Source: Rotaria sordida
Lineage: Eukaryota > Rotifera > Eurotatoria > Philodinida > Philodinidae
Assembly: GCA_905250125.1 (NCBI GenBank)
Contig: CAJNOL010000140.1
Location: forward strand, 124,001-188,000
Direction of reading: 5' to 3'
Length of the DNA stretch: 64,000 nucleotides
Shown here: positions 1 through 14,221 of the stretch, in pieces
Numbering within the stretch: the stretch's first letter is position 1
How the letters are laid out: every line of letters starts with the position of its first letter
Notes under the pieces: model-generated
What the model saw: only the letters and a program-made list of their open reading frames with translations
The model's database searches: none
What the model was told of the DNA's origin: nothing
Program-made: the position numbers and the translations under genes

Positions 1-2338
1 TGATGCTGTATGTAATTCATTTAATGTTATTTGATAATCTTTATATGATGAACGATGATGTTTTGAATTAAATATTTCATCATTTGAATCATCAGAATCA
101 ATATCTAATTCATTATCTGATTGATGTTTTATATGAATTTTACGACCACGTGCACTAATTATTGTTGAATGATTTGATGTTGATGATGTTGATATAGAAG
201 ATTTTATTTTACGTTTACGTTTAGAATGATCTTTTAAATGATGATGATGAGTTGATGGTGGTTGATTTTCATCAATTTTTATTGTTGTTTTAATTTGTTG
301 ATTCTTTTTAAGAATTGTTGAAGATGGAATAGATGAATTATTTGATGATGATAATGATTGTTCATCATCATTCTGTTTTGAATTACTAAAGAAAAAATTT
401 TTATATTATAATGAACAATAATTCCGATCAAAGAACTCGGGAATATGAGAGAAACTTTGAAACAAAGAAGTCCGATTAGCCGCGACTATGTTCAGTTTCG
501 AATAGGGATACAACATATTAATTAAGATTCTTGCCTTGTTTCTTTATAATCTACTTATTTGTTGTATGAATAATTAATTAGATGAGATAAAGCAGATTAT
601 GAGAACATCGACAATATGAGATAGAAATGTTTTATTGAAAGTTTATAAAATTGTCTGTAGGAAGGATTGAATTTTCTATAAAACACTCACAGGTGACCTC
701 CTCCAACGGTTACCTTTTTGCCAGTAGGTAGATGCCGGATCCGATGAGCTAGTCATCGAATACAAAAATTCCATTGAGAATATCAAAGTACGGTTCGAAA
801 ATTTTTGAACTCGATAGATCAGCATGTACCGGTGTCGGTTCTATCTCTAGAACGCATCATCTAAGAATGTATCCATCTCAGTACATAACAAATCGAAATG
901 ATTTCAACTTATTAATCTAAGGAACTATTCTCTTCTGTACTCAAATACAAATAATTATATATAAATTACAACAAAACATATAATATACTTACTTTATTTT
1001 TGATCCTTTCGTATGAATTTGATGCATTTTTTCATAGTAATGTGCTAATTTACTATGATCAATAATATGAAGATAATATTGAACACATTTATCTGACCAA
1101 CTAACTTTTCCAAGAAATTCTTCTGGTTTTCTTCAAAAATATATCAAAATAAATTTCTAAAAATAATAATTTCATTTTTACTTACGTAACATACATAACA
1201 GCACCTAAATCATTTTTTGTTCTATCATTAAGTCGAAATGTTTCAGAACAAAATTCTCTTGATGAAACAATTTTTGCTCCATCTAATAACAATAATAAAA
1301 AAAAAATTTCTTAATCTTTTCCTTTTTTACCTTTCATATTCATAAATTTAACTTTTAATTCATGATTAACTGTTGAACCAAATACATAATTATTAGCAAA
1401 AATAACATCAGCTTCTTTAATTCTTTCATCAATTTTTGTATGTGTTAAAAAATCTCCATGTTCTAATTGAAATTCTGAATAACGTTTACCATACCAACGC
1501 ATCCAAAAACGAAATTCATCAGCCATAGCACATGCATATGTTGCTGGAGTTTCTTCATGTTCAATACCATAAACATGTTTACAATTAGATAATGCAGCAA
1601 TATGTAAAACAACATTTCCAACACCAGAACCAAGATCAATAAATGTTTGATCTTCAGTTAAATTAATTATTTTAAGAATTGAATCAATTAAATCTGGTGA
1701 TGTTTCACCATAAACCTTGAATAAAATAAAAGTTATATTAAAAAAAAAAAGAAATTATTCGTATTTTTACTGATGGTGAAAATGGTTCATAATCACGTAA
1801 TTTATCTGGATCAGTTACAGCTCGACTATAAACTTGAGCAAGAATATGACGAAATAATTTAGCTGTTGGCCGTTGTTGAAGACGTGCTGAAAATGATTCT
1901 GTACCACGATTTAATTTAACATGTGTATCAATTATTTTATTAAATTTATCACATAATTCTTTCATTTTACTATATGAATGTATATCACAATTATCAAGAC
2001 CAAGATTTTGTTGATATATTACAGGATAATCTTTAGCAAAAGAAAAAAAAAATACAAAGAATTATGTATGATTTTTATTTTGTTTATTTTCTAAAATTAA
2101 ATTTAATTAGAAAACCTTCAAAAACTAAACGAATTGTTCGAACAATTTCATCACCACCAATAAAAACTGAATCTTTTTTTGTTTTCTAAATTATAATAAA
2201 AAATAAAAAATAAAAAAAAAAACTTGAAGAAAACTTTCAAAGATTTACTTGTCGTTCAATATTTGGCCAAGTAAATACAGCTGGTTCGACACCAGCTGGA
2301 CTATGCAGTTTAAGTTCACGTACTATATTATTCGTCAT
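1..2338 (-). CDS. DOT1L: DOT1-like histone H3K79 methyltransferase (5' part; C-terminus beyond window)
   Basis: Methylates nucleosomal H3 lysine 79 in the nucleus, using S-adenosylmethionine. Exons read by eye (minus strand): 2338-2249, 2185-2116, 2030-1771, 1715-1331, about 1284-1180, about 1134-994, then from about 385 off the left edge. The N-terminus contains SPAGVEPAVFTWP, as in animal DOT1L. Next come VTDPDKLRDYEPFSPS, the SAM motif DLGSGVGN, and EFRFWMRWYGKRY..LEHGDFL. NNYVFG and KIVSS follow, and the fold closes with KVSWSDKCVQYYLHIID. The last visible exon is Lys/Arg/Ser-rich with RGRK, resembling the DNA-binding tail of DOT1L. An intron of about 600 nt separates it from the fold; the other introns are 50-100 nt. 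The start is the only Met ahead of the conserved N-terminus. The family is certain from sequence; activity is inferred. Confidence 0.95.
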
Positions 2339-2440
2339 ATCATCTAGAACGAAAAAAAAACAAACAAACGTGTTTTTTGTCTTTATTCGAAAAAATAGGA
2401 ATATTAAACAATAATAAAAAAAAATGCTCGTTTGTTGTTA

Positions 2441-2482
2441 CAATCTGCGGCTGTGTTTCGGGGAAAAAGCCGCAGAGGATTG
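2441..2482. repeat. Short GC-rich hairpin about 100 bp upstream of the DOT1L start
   Basis: The arms are CAATC-TGCGGCT and AGCCGCA-GAGGATTG. They pair with a 3-nt bulge around a loop of about 15 nt. It is unusually GC-rich for this neighbourhood, and a T-run follows at about 2495. It could be a 5'UTR structure, a divergent-promoter palindrome or a small RNA. I could not match it to any known RNA. Confidence 0.45.
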
Positions 2483-5209
2483 ATTGGGTAAAATATTTTT
2501 TCTTTTATTCTATGATTATTTGCTTGATATTGACCAATTAAAATCAAAAATAGAAATATAAGAAATTTTATTTCAAATCAAATATTTTTCTTCAATGAAT
2601 TTTTTTAGTTTTTATTTTAAGATAAATCGGCAAAAGAAAAAGAAGTTTGTATAGATGTCGCTAAAAATCCATTAGTAATCGAAAAACTTTAACATGAAAA
2701 CTATATTGACATAAAGTGCGTTTGGTTTACTACTACTATGACCTTAGTACAGGGATGAGGGTGACGAAAAAAAGTGAGAGGGCATCAAGAAATCTTTTGA
2801 ATTTTGAAAAGGTGTATACACCATTTTTTGAAGCGTAGGGAGGAGGGGGTGTCGAACCTTTTTTTTATTCATTTTAAAATCTGTTTTTTAATGAAAACTC
2901 CAATTTCGGCTGAAAAAAGACGAAAACTTTCTAAAAGTGAGGAGTGTACACCCCCGCATGCACCCCATAGTCGCCACATCCCTCCCTTAGCAAAAAGAAA
3001 ACACTTTGCTTGAATTAATATTATCAAAATGTTTACTACATTACCAATGATAAAATATTTGCGAATCGTATTTTTTATATAAAATATAGTTTATGATTAG
3101 AACAAATCGACGTTGACATCAGGTCTCTGCATGAGATGAGATAATTCTGTCCCATGGGGACGAAAAATATTTGAAGAAATATTCCATTCCATACAAGATT
3201 TTGAAAATATTCCATCGCATAGGATACAAGAAATATTTCACAGGATCCCATAGGATAAACGTCTTGTACAGAATATTATTACAAATAACACAATCATTTC
3301 AAAATAGATTTCTTTCTCGATTATTCAAGCGAAACAAGTGAGAAAATAATTTGTTTTTCTACGCTGTAAATGGTTAAGCATGTTGACTATTAAGATTCGT
3401 TAAAATAACTAACAATGAATAAAAATATAAAATAACAATGCAGCTCGATCTATTGTAAAGGTAACGAATGATTTGATTTTGTTTTTACACATAATAAATG
3501 GTATGCCTTCGAATGATTCGTCATCTATTATTTATTTAATGTCAATCTGATCAATTCAATTCAATAAATTTGGCCACTGGTTTGCCTTCTTTTCTCATCA
3601 CTTTATCCTTATCTTTTATTGTTGATTCTCCATAAGTTGTTCATGAATTTACAACTGAACGAAGTAAGATATTTGACGAGTGTGAAATCCCATTCCACGC
3701 GTAGCCGTTGTAGATATATATGCGTAGTACGAGAGTCGACGCTTATAATACCAATAAAAATTTAATACCAAGATATAATGTGTTGACACACCGTGTGAGA
3801 TTTATTAATAGGTCATTTCATGCCTCATCAACCGCATTTTCTGGTTCAAGTTGTAACTTTTGAATTTTTTCTTTTCAAATTTTTTGTTTCATAAGATTCC
3901 ATACTAAATAAGTAAGAGTATAATCTGGCCATTGACATCATTCAATATTATATACTTAACTAGAGAATGAGACTGATAAAGCATGGAATGATCTATGTAA
4001 CAGATATTATTCAAATATGTATATAAGGTGTCCTTCAGGGATTTTTGAAGAATCAACTCATTAGAAAAATTTGAAATTTTCAGGACAGGTAGATTTTAAC
4101 TAGTAGAGTAAAAATTGTCATCATAGACTTAAAGTTCTCGAATACTGTCTTCTACGAGACACTTGGATTACAATGACCCTCGTTTATCCAAGATGCTATG
4201 TTCGATCCCAACATGTACTCAGTAGATAGATACTAATTCAAATTATACAATAGCCACAAAACAAAAAAACAGCAAAAATGTTCGGTCACGAAACGAGAGG
4301 AAGTATCGTTAATAGAGATGAAATGGATATATTAATATTTTATATCTTCGTATTAAATTTCTATTCATGTTATAAGCATCGACTCTCATATAATTTATAT
4401 AACATAATCTACATCAGTTTTTTTCTAATCATAAACGCTAGATGGAAAAATATCAGGCAAAATAAATAAGCATTCTTATTAAATTATTTTCTATAGAATC
4501 TTTTATCACATCAAATTCATTGAAGTAAATACTGATTTTATATGTTCAGCAGTGTCTCGAAGTCTTTTTGCATAGAAAATATATTAAAAAATATTCATGA
4601 AACTGTTTCATTTGTAAAATCATTTTTAAAGTAAATTTTATGAAATTAAAGTTATCGAAATTAAATTAATAAAACGAAGTATTTTTCTCAAAATGAAAAT
4701 CATGTTGATCAATGGGAGTGAATTAATCACATATAAAAAAAAACAGTCGATACTTTGCTGTTTTTTTTTCTATGTTCTTTTAGTTCTTTTTTGTGTTTCT
4801 TTCTTTTTTTTTTTTGTATAAAATACTCAACAATTACTCGTATAACCATTTGCATATTACATTAAACGTCCTTGTTGTATAACGTGAGTTTTTTTTCTGG
4901 CGATGTTTGATTCATAAGTCACGGAGTAGGAATGACAATGTCTATGATATTTTTTTTTTCTTTATCGTTAGATCTATTTTGTAATGAAAATAACGGTTAA
5001 TAGAGCATACTTAAATATATTCCCGCCTACTCATTTTGGACGACAGCTGGCTGAAAATGATTAGTTTTTCTTTTTTTTTCCTTTTCGCAAGAAAAAAAAA
5101 AGCTTGACTTCATTTTTTTTTCTTTTCTTTGAAAAAGCATGCGATTATTATGTCGAATCCGCTACTAATTATTTGTTGTTTTTTTTTCTTTGACTATTTG
5201 ATATAGATC
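2483..5209. other. Intergenic region, DOT1L to SVOP
   Basis: No gene recognised. The segment about 2715-3010 is GC-richer and its ends resemble each other in inverted orientation (AGGGATGAGGGTGACGA near the left end, a match to GTCGCCACATCCCTCCC read inverted at the right). It may be an old non-autonomous element. About 3140-3250 has repeated ATATTCCAT-type words. The rest is AT-rich with T-runs, and the last 200 bp before the SVOP start are pyrimidine-rich. Confidence 0.4.
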
Positions 5210-8200
5210 ATGAAAAATAGTGATAGAGAAACCGATGCCAATAAAACATATTCGATTGAAGAATGTATCAATCATATTGGTTTGGGAAAATTTCAATGGC
5301 GTTTAGTTACTATACTTGGTTTTTGTTCAATGGCCGATGCAGTAGAAATGATGTTATTAGCTATTCTAGGACCAGCATTAACATGTTATTGGCCTAATAT
5401 AACAGAAATTCAAATAGCTTCGTTAACTACTGTAAAAGAAAAATTGTTTTATTTTAAATCTATTAATAATTTTTTTTGTTTGTTTGTTTTCTAGGGTGTT
5501 TTTGCTGGTATGATGTGTGGAGCATTTTTATTTGGTATCTTAGCGGATAAATATGGTCGACGACGAGTCATTCTTATAAGTGCAATATTGAATACTTGCT
5601 TTGGAATATTGACAGGTTTTGCACAAAATTATTATTGGATACTTTTAGCAAGAACACTTGTTGGTTTTGCTTTATCAGGTGCTGCTCAAGGGTAAGTAAA
5701 AAAAAAAAGAGAACCAATTCACTAAATTATATATATATTGATTATAATAGAAAATAACTGTTGCGAACTAGAGTGGATACTTGAGTAAGGTTAAAATCCT
5801 GTACTTCCTTCTTATGAAGACGAAACTGAATGAAAAAAAAAAACAATTGTGCAAAAAAAGACAAAACACAGAATATATTTGCAATTAATATTGAAGATTT
5901 GAATTTTATAAAGATATACTTCAGAGAATTTAGAAGAAATAAACAATTTATTAACTGAAATATATATTAAAATATATTTGCATTCCATATCGTTATATTC
6001 GAAATCAAATGTTTTTTGTCAGCAGTTTTTCATTCAAATAAATCATATCGAATTTCTTTTTCAACATATAATAAAACTAAGTTTAACTATTAACTGAAAT
6101 CTATTCGAAAATATTCAATACAATATCTATTATTTAAATAATTATTTTTTAATATTAATTTTTAGTTCTACATTAATGCTTGAATATTTACCATCAACGT
6201 CACGTGCAACAATTATAATTGTTATTGAATTATTTTGGTCATTAGGTGGTATTTTTGAATATCTTATGGCAATGATTATTGTACCAACATATGGATGGCG
6301 TGTATTAACAATTCTTTCAGCTTTACCTATATCAATTGTTGCTATGTGTATGTATGTAAGTATATTAGATTTATGTTTAAGAAAAGAGTTTAATTTTTTT
6401 AAATTTAGTTTGTACCAGAATCACCTCGATATTATGTTGCAAGTGGTCGACAAGAAAAAGCTGAAGATATATTAAAAAGAATAGCTTTAACTAATAAACA
6501 TTCATTACCACCAGGCAAACTTGCTGATATTAATGCTAAAGTTAGTTATTATATATGAACATTTCTTTATCTACATAGACAAATTTTAATAATATAGGAA
6601 GAATTAATTTTCCTAATATTTCCTCAATAGAACAAAAAAAAATCAAATAAATCAGCTAGATTTAGATCACGTTAAAAGTTACATGCAGACTTCGATGAGA
6701 AAAAAAAATGCAAATATGTCTTGTGTAACTGTAACAAAAATTGACTGACTTTTTTTTTTAGTCATCTTCGAATTTCGGGAAAAAAAGGCGTATTTAAGTG
6801 CCCATCTTTCACTATAGACCAATAAAAATTCAATGAATCTCAGAGTTATAGTTCTATCGATCTGTTCAAAATTAAATTCTACATTTTTTCTTTTGTTTCA
6901 AAATAAAAACTTTGTACTGTTCTAAAAAAAACTCCAGGTTCAATTGCGAATTATAAGTGTATTTGACTATTAAGAAAGATCAGCGAACTTATAAACTAAA
7001 CCGAATCGATGGAGCCAAATATTTGCTATATAAACATAAACAAATGTTGAATATGTTCATTCGAAATGGCGACTTATAGTGTTTACGAACAAAACACGAA
7101 AAGAACAAGGCAGTTTTGAAATTCGTATTCAATGCATATTTTGAATACTAATTCGAAAATAATTGATCTCTGAAAAGTTCAAATAGCATGTTTTTGTAGA
7201 GAATTAAATTCTCTATCAAATAAGTCTTTTCAAAAAATTTCATCGGTTACAATAAACTCATTACATAACGAATGATAATGCCGCAAGAATTGATTTGAAG
7301 AAATTCTTTCAATAGAAATCTTTCTTTTTTTTTTTTTTTAATTTTAGGAAGAATGTGGTTCAGTAAAACAATTATTTCATATAACTTTAAAACGAACATC
7401 ATTTTTACTTGCATTTATGTGGATGACAGCAGCTATGAGTTATTATGGTTTAATATTAATAAATACATCATTAATGACTTTACTTAATGATAAAAAAACT
7501 TTAACAAATGAATCAAATAATAATAATAACAAATCAACACAATGTAAAATGTTAACAACTGATGATTATACATCATTAATATTTACAACATTTGGTGAAA
7601 TGTTTGGTATACCATTATTATTATTTTTTCTATCACGTTTTGAACGTCGTACAACATGTATGATTAATTTTTCTTTAGCATCAATGTGTTTTATATCATT
7701 TCTTATAATGCCTCGTCATACACCATGGATTATTAATATAATAACATTTTTAGCACGAATGTTTATTAATTCACAATTTAGTTTATTATATCTTTATACA
7801 ATGGAAGTTTATCCAACTGTTATACGTGCTATTGCTATTGGATCTGCATCATCAATGGCACGAATAGGTGCAATGATAACTCCATATTTAGCTCAAGTTT
7901 TAATAAAACAAACATTTCATGGTGCTATAGGTGTTTATGTATTAGCTACAGCTATAGCAGCTATTTGTGGATTTTTATTACCAATTGAAACAAGAGGACG
8001 AGAACTTAAAGTAAGATTTTATTTGCATTCCTAGATAAAAGTCTTCCTCCCCATCGTTTTAAAAAATTTGAATATTTGCCTTCTTTTTATTATCAAACTA
8101 ATGTTATAATAGAAATATAGCTCTAGGCAATAGTCCTTCTTGCTTTTAATGTTCTTATTTGTTGATTCGAATGACTCAATCTTATGTAACAATTGTTAAT

Positions 8201-9484
8201 ATGTAAAATGTAGATCGATATCGAGAATATGTTTTTTTTTTCATCATTCTTTCCCAAGGTTTTAAACATGTCACTTTCTCTGTCACAACGGTATAAAATA
8301 ATGTTTCTCAAGCTACATCCACCGGAACCTAAATGCTTACGGTATTGACTTGCTTGATATTGCTGAATGATTATATCAAATGATATTTCAAAACATTCTA
8401 AAAACAAGTACAGTGTGGATATAGGTTCAAGTATTGTTAAACATCGATTACGTGGAAGCTATAGTCCATCTTTAAAGAATTCCTTATTCACACACAAACA
8501 TCGTGAGTAATGACTCACCTGGACTCGACAGCATCAAAATTTCAAGTAGAACAACTTGATTGTTGCCGATAAGAAGACATTCAAACTTGACAACAGCGGA
8601 AGAAAGATTTAACGGTTTTCAGATATTATCAAAATTGTTCGTACAGTTAAATACCCTCTCAAAGAAATAAGAAACAGAGATGGGATCGATTCGTCATTTT
8701 ATGAAACCGAATCGATCCTATCTCTGATAAGAAAATTTTGTCAATTGACTCAGCTGTCAAATGAATCGATGGTATAAAAAGACTAGTCAGTACTTGATTG
8801 AAGCAAATGGTGACTATACATCATATCAAAATAGAATTTCTTTGTTATACTTTAGTTCGATAATAAAAAGGAAGTAAATATTAAAAATTTAAAACGAACA
8901 AAGGAATGGGAAAAACTTTTGTCTGACGATATAAGAGGCATGAAAATAATTGAAAACAATAGAGAGAGAAAAAAAAACAAAATCTATTTTGTTTACAGGA
9001 AACAACCGCATGTTTATCGACAGGATCAAAAAGACAGCGATTTTTCTTTTAACAAAAAAATTAAAAGTTGTTTTTATTTTTCTTTGTTGATATATACAAT
9101 TTTTTGTTTTTGTAATTAACAAATATATATTTGAAAATTATTATTATGTATATGCTATAAATGTTGTGAATGTTTGTCTGCATTTCTTGTCTTATATAAA
9201 CAAAAAATACTCTGTTTGGAAAGTTTTTGCTTGCTTTATTAGTCAAAATTTCTTAATTATTTTTTATGAAATACATTCATTTGAATTCTTTTTTTTTTTT
9301 TGTTCTCTAGCAAGCAACATTCGATTTGCGTAGTTCACTAACAGCATCTGGTGATACTAGTGTACCTTCATGGATGTTAAATGTTGATAATACAACATCA
9401 TTAGTAAATGTTAATAATGGTATTGTGAATAGAGGATATGAATCAAATAAAGAAGAAAATACGAACAATGAAAAATTATACTAA
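5210..9484 (+). CDS. SVOP: SVOP-like major facilitator superfamily transporter
   Basis: A 12-TM transporter of the synaptic vesicle 2-related (SVOP) branch; vertebrate homologues sit in vesicle membranes, and the substrate is unknown. Six exons (5210-5431, 5495-5691, 6166-6355, 6409-6540, 7348-8010, 9311-9484) join in phase to 525 aa. Diagnostic words in order: SIEECINHIGLGKFQWRL and MADAVEMMLLAILGP at the N-terminus; the MFS loop motif GILADKYGRRRV; EYLPSTSRATIII; VPESPRYY after TM6; and YTMEVYPTVIRAIAIGSASS near the C-terminal half. A short Asn-rich loop sits where SV2 proteins carry a long luminal domain, favouring SVOP over SV2. Introns 2, 4 and 5 are long (474, 807 and 1300 nt); the last contains a 52-nt hairpin. 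The hydrophilic C-terminal tail is poorly conserved. Confidence 0.93.
8675..8726. repeat. Near-perfect 19-bp hairpin in SVOP intron 5
   Basis: Arms 8675-8693 and 8708-8726 are reverse complements with one mismatch (core GGGATCGATTCG versus CGAATCGATCCT), around a 14-nt loop. It lies inside a 1.3-kb intron on the sense strand of SVOP. It could be the relic of a small foldback element or a structured RNA. Confidence 0.6.
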
Positions 9485-12123
9485 AATTTAATATATTATT
9501 ATTTTATTTTGGTTTATCAATTTTTAAATTTTATTTATTTTAATTTTTTTCTTTGTTTATCAATAACTAATGTTATTTTCCATTATTTACACAAGATAAA
9601 CAAAAAAGCAATTTGACTGATTTTAAATAAATGTACTCAAAAACAAAAATTGACTTAAAAGATAGATTTTTTTTTTAACATACAGAATATTGCAAAAGTT
9701 TGCATAAAAATAAAGTCATCGGACGATTCGTTGTAGATGTTGGCGAGAATACACACAAAATATCCGCACTTCTACGACAAATTCTCCTAGTATCGAAAAT
9801 AAAATATAAATAGTTTCTTAAGAGTTCAAATGATGTAGATAACTTTTTTAAGAATTTGATCTTGTATGCATTAAAGTTTTATTTAAGATACATCAAATAA
9901 AATAACATTAGAACCAACATAGATTTATTAATAGTCAAATTTTAGTTATCTATGATTGTAAAATCAAGATTATTGATCGAATTCGATTGAAGGAAAACTA
10001 CATGAGTGTTTCATTAAAGTTTTCGTCTAACATTTTTAGTGAAGTTAGTAACCTGATAGATTGATTACGTTCTCGAAACATTATAATTATAAATAGATTT
10101 CAAAAAAGTCGATGAAATTCATCTTGTTTGTAAAAAATATATCTGATGTAATATATTCGGATCATTGGAAAATACTAATTCAAATGTTTACAGAATTATC
10201 ATGGGACTCAGAAAATGTTTTCAATAAAATGCAGCTGATTCGTACGTTAGCAGTGAAATACATCTGGTTTTAGGAAAACTTTTTTCTAACATGTAAATTC
10301 AAAATAGTAACTTTATATTCATCAGACTTCGTATTATTCGAATTTTTTCTTTAGAAATACATAAAACAAAATATTTGCAAGATATTTACTAACGATCAAG
10401 TTCAATTGATTAAAAGATACTATATCTAATATTCTCAAGTATGAGTGTCTGTTTATATCACGCCTTTGTGCCAGATCATAGAACTCAATTTACATAAAGA
10501 GTTCTTTGCCATAGATTGTCTCCAAGGAGTATTGATCGATCTCAATATCAGAAAAAAAATGACTGTAAGCTACTATTTCGGAAATTTTTAATTTTTATAT
10601 TAGTTCAGTTCTCAGTATTCAAAGCTTTAATACTGAATGCACCTTAATTGGCTATACACATCCACACAATTAACATAAAGAGAAATTCTAATTACGCCTA
10701 TACTTTGAAAACTTTTTTCAAAATTGATCAAGATTCTCTAATAATACTATACAAAAGATGTAGTAGTTAAAATCTTATCAGATATCTCGTTTCCAATAGT
10801 CTACGTTCTATTTAATTGTTTTCTCCACATGGTTTACGTGAAAAATTATAATAGATAAGGTGCAGACTATTGAAAAACATAATCAACATGTTTTTTTAAT
10901 AAATATTATTAACAGATGGACATACAATTGAAATTAAATAATGTACATCCACTGTATTACTAGTATTGAAATATTCAAAGTATAGACATAGTTAGGACTT
11001 CTATTTATGTTGATTGTGTGGATTTGTACAGTTAATTAAGGCGTATCCAGTACTATGACTTTAAACATTGAGAACTAGACTAACATAAAAAATAAAAATT
11101 TCCGAAATGGCAACTTACAGTAATTTTTTGTGTAGTTGAAATGGACTTCAATCCTCAAAGACAGTCTGTGAGGAGAAACGTTTTATGACATCATGATCAG
11201 TTCATCAAGCTCTATAAACTGATACAAAACTGATTGAAAACCGAGACTTATACTTGGGAACTTTCCTTCGTAAGTTCCATGAGATGATTTTGAACAATAT
11301 GTTATAGATGAAACCACTTTAAACTGATGTAAATCATTTGAATTGTTAAGGAACTATTCACATTATTTGAAACACCTTCGATTTTTAAGAAAGATTTATG
11401 ATTGACTAATAACAAAAAACGTTTCCTTGACAACGTGCTTGACCATAAGTTTGTCGTTATATCTCATCAGAAATATTTCCAACTACAATGGATCTCATTA
11501 TTTTGTATATGGCACGTCTTCTCCTCTATGCTTTTTTTCTAGAAGAAAACGATAATGACGTCTTTTATTTTTGTTATTGCGACGAGTGAACAAACAAAAC
11601 ATTTTCTTTTTCTTCGTTTATATTAAAATCGAATAGTTCTTTCTAATATAACCTTCATTGAAGCCATCAATAGATTGTCAAGAATGAAATGAAAAAAAAA
11701 AAAAAAAACTTTTTTCTCTCCTCATAATTATATGTTCTATTTCTCATTGGTTTCTATGTATTTATTCAAATAGTTGTATAATATCAATCAAACAATAAGA
11801 TACTCAGATTTAATTCATAAACGAAAAAATCATTATATGAAAGAATGTTTCTCGTTTTTTTTTTCCTCACTGAAAAAAAAAACTACATCAAGTATATAGT
11901 AAAATATTACATACACGTACACAATACACAATGTCAAGTGAGACACACAAGAAAAAAAAGATGCCTAAGGCCTAGAGAATTCTTGGTTATTTTTTTTTTT
12001 ATCTTTTCAACAAACGAATTGAATAAAGAAGAAACCGGTGTTTTTTTATAATCAAAAAAGAAAAAAAAGAAAAAAAATGGTTCCTTTTGTACAATTATGA
12101 TACAAATTTAATGAGAAATAACA
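9485..12123. other. Intergenic region, SVOP to HP1 (convergent 3' ends)
   Basis: No coding region recognised. It holds one long inverted-repeat element (separate entry, 10471-11200). The rest is AT-rich, with A- or T-runs at about 11690-11720, 11850-11880 and 12050-12080 near the HP1 3' end. Confidence 0.5.
10471..11200. repeat. Long inverted-repeat (foldback) element, about 730 bp, centre about 10836
   Basis: Reading 10471-10835 against the reverse complement of 10837-11200 shows a diverged palindrome. Matching blocks include ATTTCGGAAATTTTTA / AAATTTCCGAAAT (10575 with 11100), CCACACAATTAACATAA with its partner at 11010-11030, CTATACTTTGAA with TTCAAAGTATAG, and CAATAGTCT with AGACTATTG near the centre. 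No transposase ORF is present, so it is probably an old MITE or foldback element. Confidence 0.7.
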
Positions 12124-12899
<776 letters not shown>

Positions 12900-14221
12900 T
12901 GTATATTTGAATAGATTTTTAACAGAAGAATATTTAAATAAGAAGAGAGCGACAGAGGAGAAAAAAAAAAGCTTTTTTTCACCAATCGATTAACGAGTAT
13001 ACATACACAAAGATGAAAACGAGAAATGTTCAGATTTAATTAAACCAATCGAAATATAATTGAACATTTAAAAACAAAAAATTTTGTTTTTATAGAATAA
13101 TTTTACTTTAATTTTTCAAAGCTAACATATTAAGGATTATAAATAATTAAAAATAATTCTTTCGATAGATGTCGTATAGATGTGCTAGGATGTGGTTTGA
13201 ATATAAACCAATAAAGCACTTTTTTTGTCAATTTGTTGAAAGTTAGATGATGTAAGAAATATGAAGTGGCGGAGTCAAAAAAACGTAGTTAGGGAAGGGT
13301 CAGTCTCGATTTGAAGCTGAAAAGGAAGTTTATTCTTGTAGGAACGTTCTGTTTTTGAAGAAGGGTTGAACTTCTCTCTGGTCACCGTCTGGTTCCGCTA
13401 GGAAAGTTGAACAAGGATATTTTTAGTACAGAGAAGTAAATATGAACTTATAGGTTACATTTATAGATTGAGAGTAAATGCGTATATGAATAAGAGTAAA
13501 CACTAAAATTGATATGTATGTTGAAAATTAAGGAGAAAATGATGAGATTCTACTAAATGAATAGAATACTAGTTATTTAACATTTCAATTTTTTTTTGCT
13601 TATCATACATAACTTCTGGCATGAATGTCCTACATACAAAGTATTCACTCATTTTTTCGATCACTTTAAAAACAAGTGATTAAAGCCAGTTGGAATCAGA
13701 ATTTTCTTTTTCTTTTTTTTGCTCTTTCTCAATATATGTTCGGATTTTCTTTCTGGAATAAGTTTGAATAACTATGTATCAGTAAATTTTGTGAAAAAGT
13801 TCAAAATATTAATTGTACAGAATAGTATTTTAATCAATATTCTATTTCGATTAAAACTAATCAAATTGAAAATACAAAACAATTTTTAATGGTTCAGTTT
13901 TTCAGATCAAAATTTACTTTACAAAGCGTACTATTTATTTTTCTAACAGATTAAAATTCAGTAATATATTGAGTTGAAGCTGTGCTAAGACACAAACCAG
14001 GGACTAGAGGCTGTGGAATCCAAAATCTTCGAAGCTGGACCTGACCGAGTGCGAGATTAATCCAACAAGCTTTACCCAAGACTTTCACGCTATTGATTAA
14101 ATGAATTATAAATTTCAATTTTGTAAAATATTTCATTTAAATATTTTTTTTCTTCTAGAGAATTTTTCTCATTCTTATTTTTTATCAACCTGAAAAGAAA
14201 CATCATCCATTGACTCGTTTA
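12900..14221. other. Spacer between divergent HP1 and LONP1 genes, with repeat remnants
   Basis: No gene recognised. About 13262-13400 is bounded by similar GTGGCGGAGTC and inverted CTGGTTCCGCTA words and may be a small non-autonomous element. About 13760-13800 and 13960-14010 share two blocks (TCAGTAAATTTTGTGAAAAA; TTGAGTTGAAGCT) with the intron segment at 34590-34735. This marks a dispersed repeat family. Confidence 0.4.

Noticed and set aside
11845..12051. Plus-strand frame opposite the HP1 3' flank
   Set aside because: Low-complexity Phe/Lys stretches from T- and A-runs; no coding evidence.
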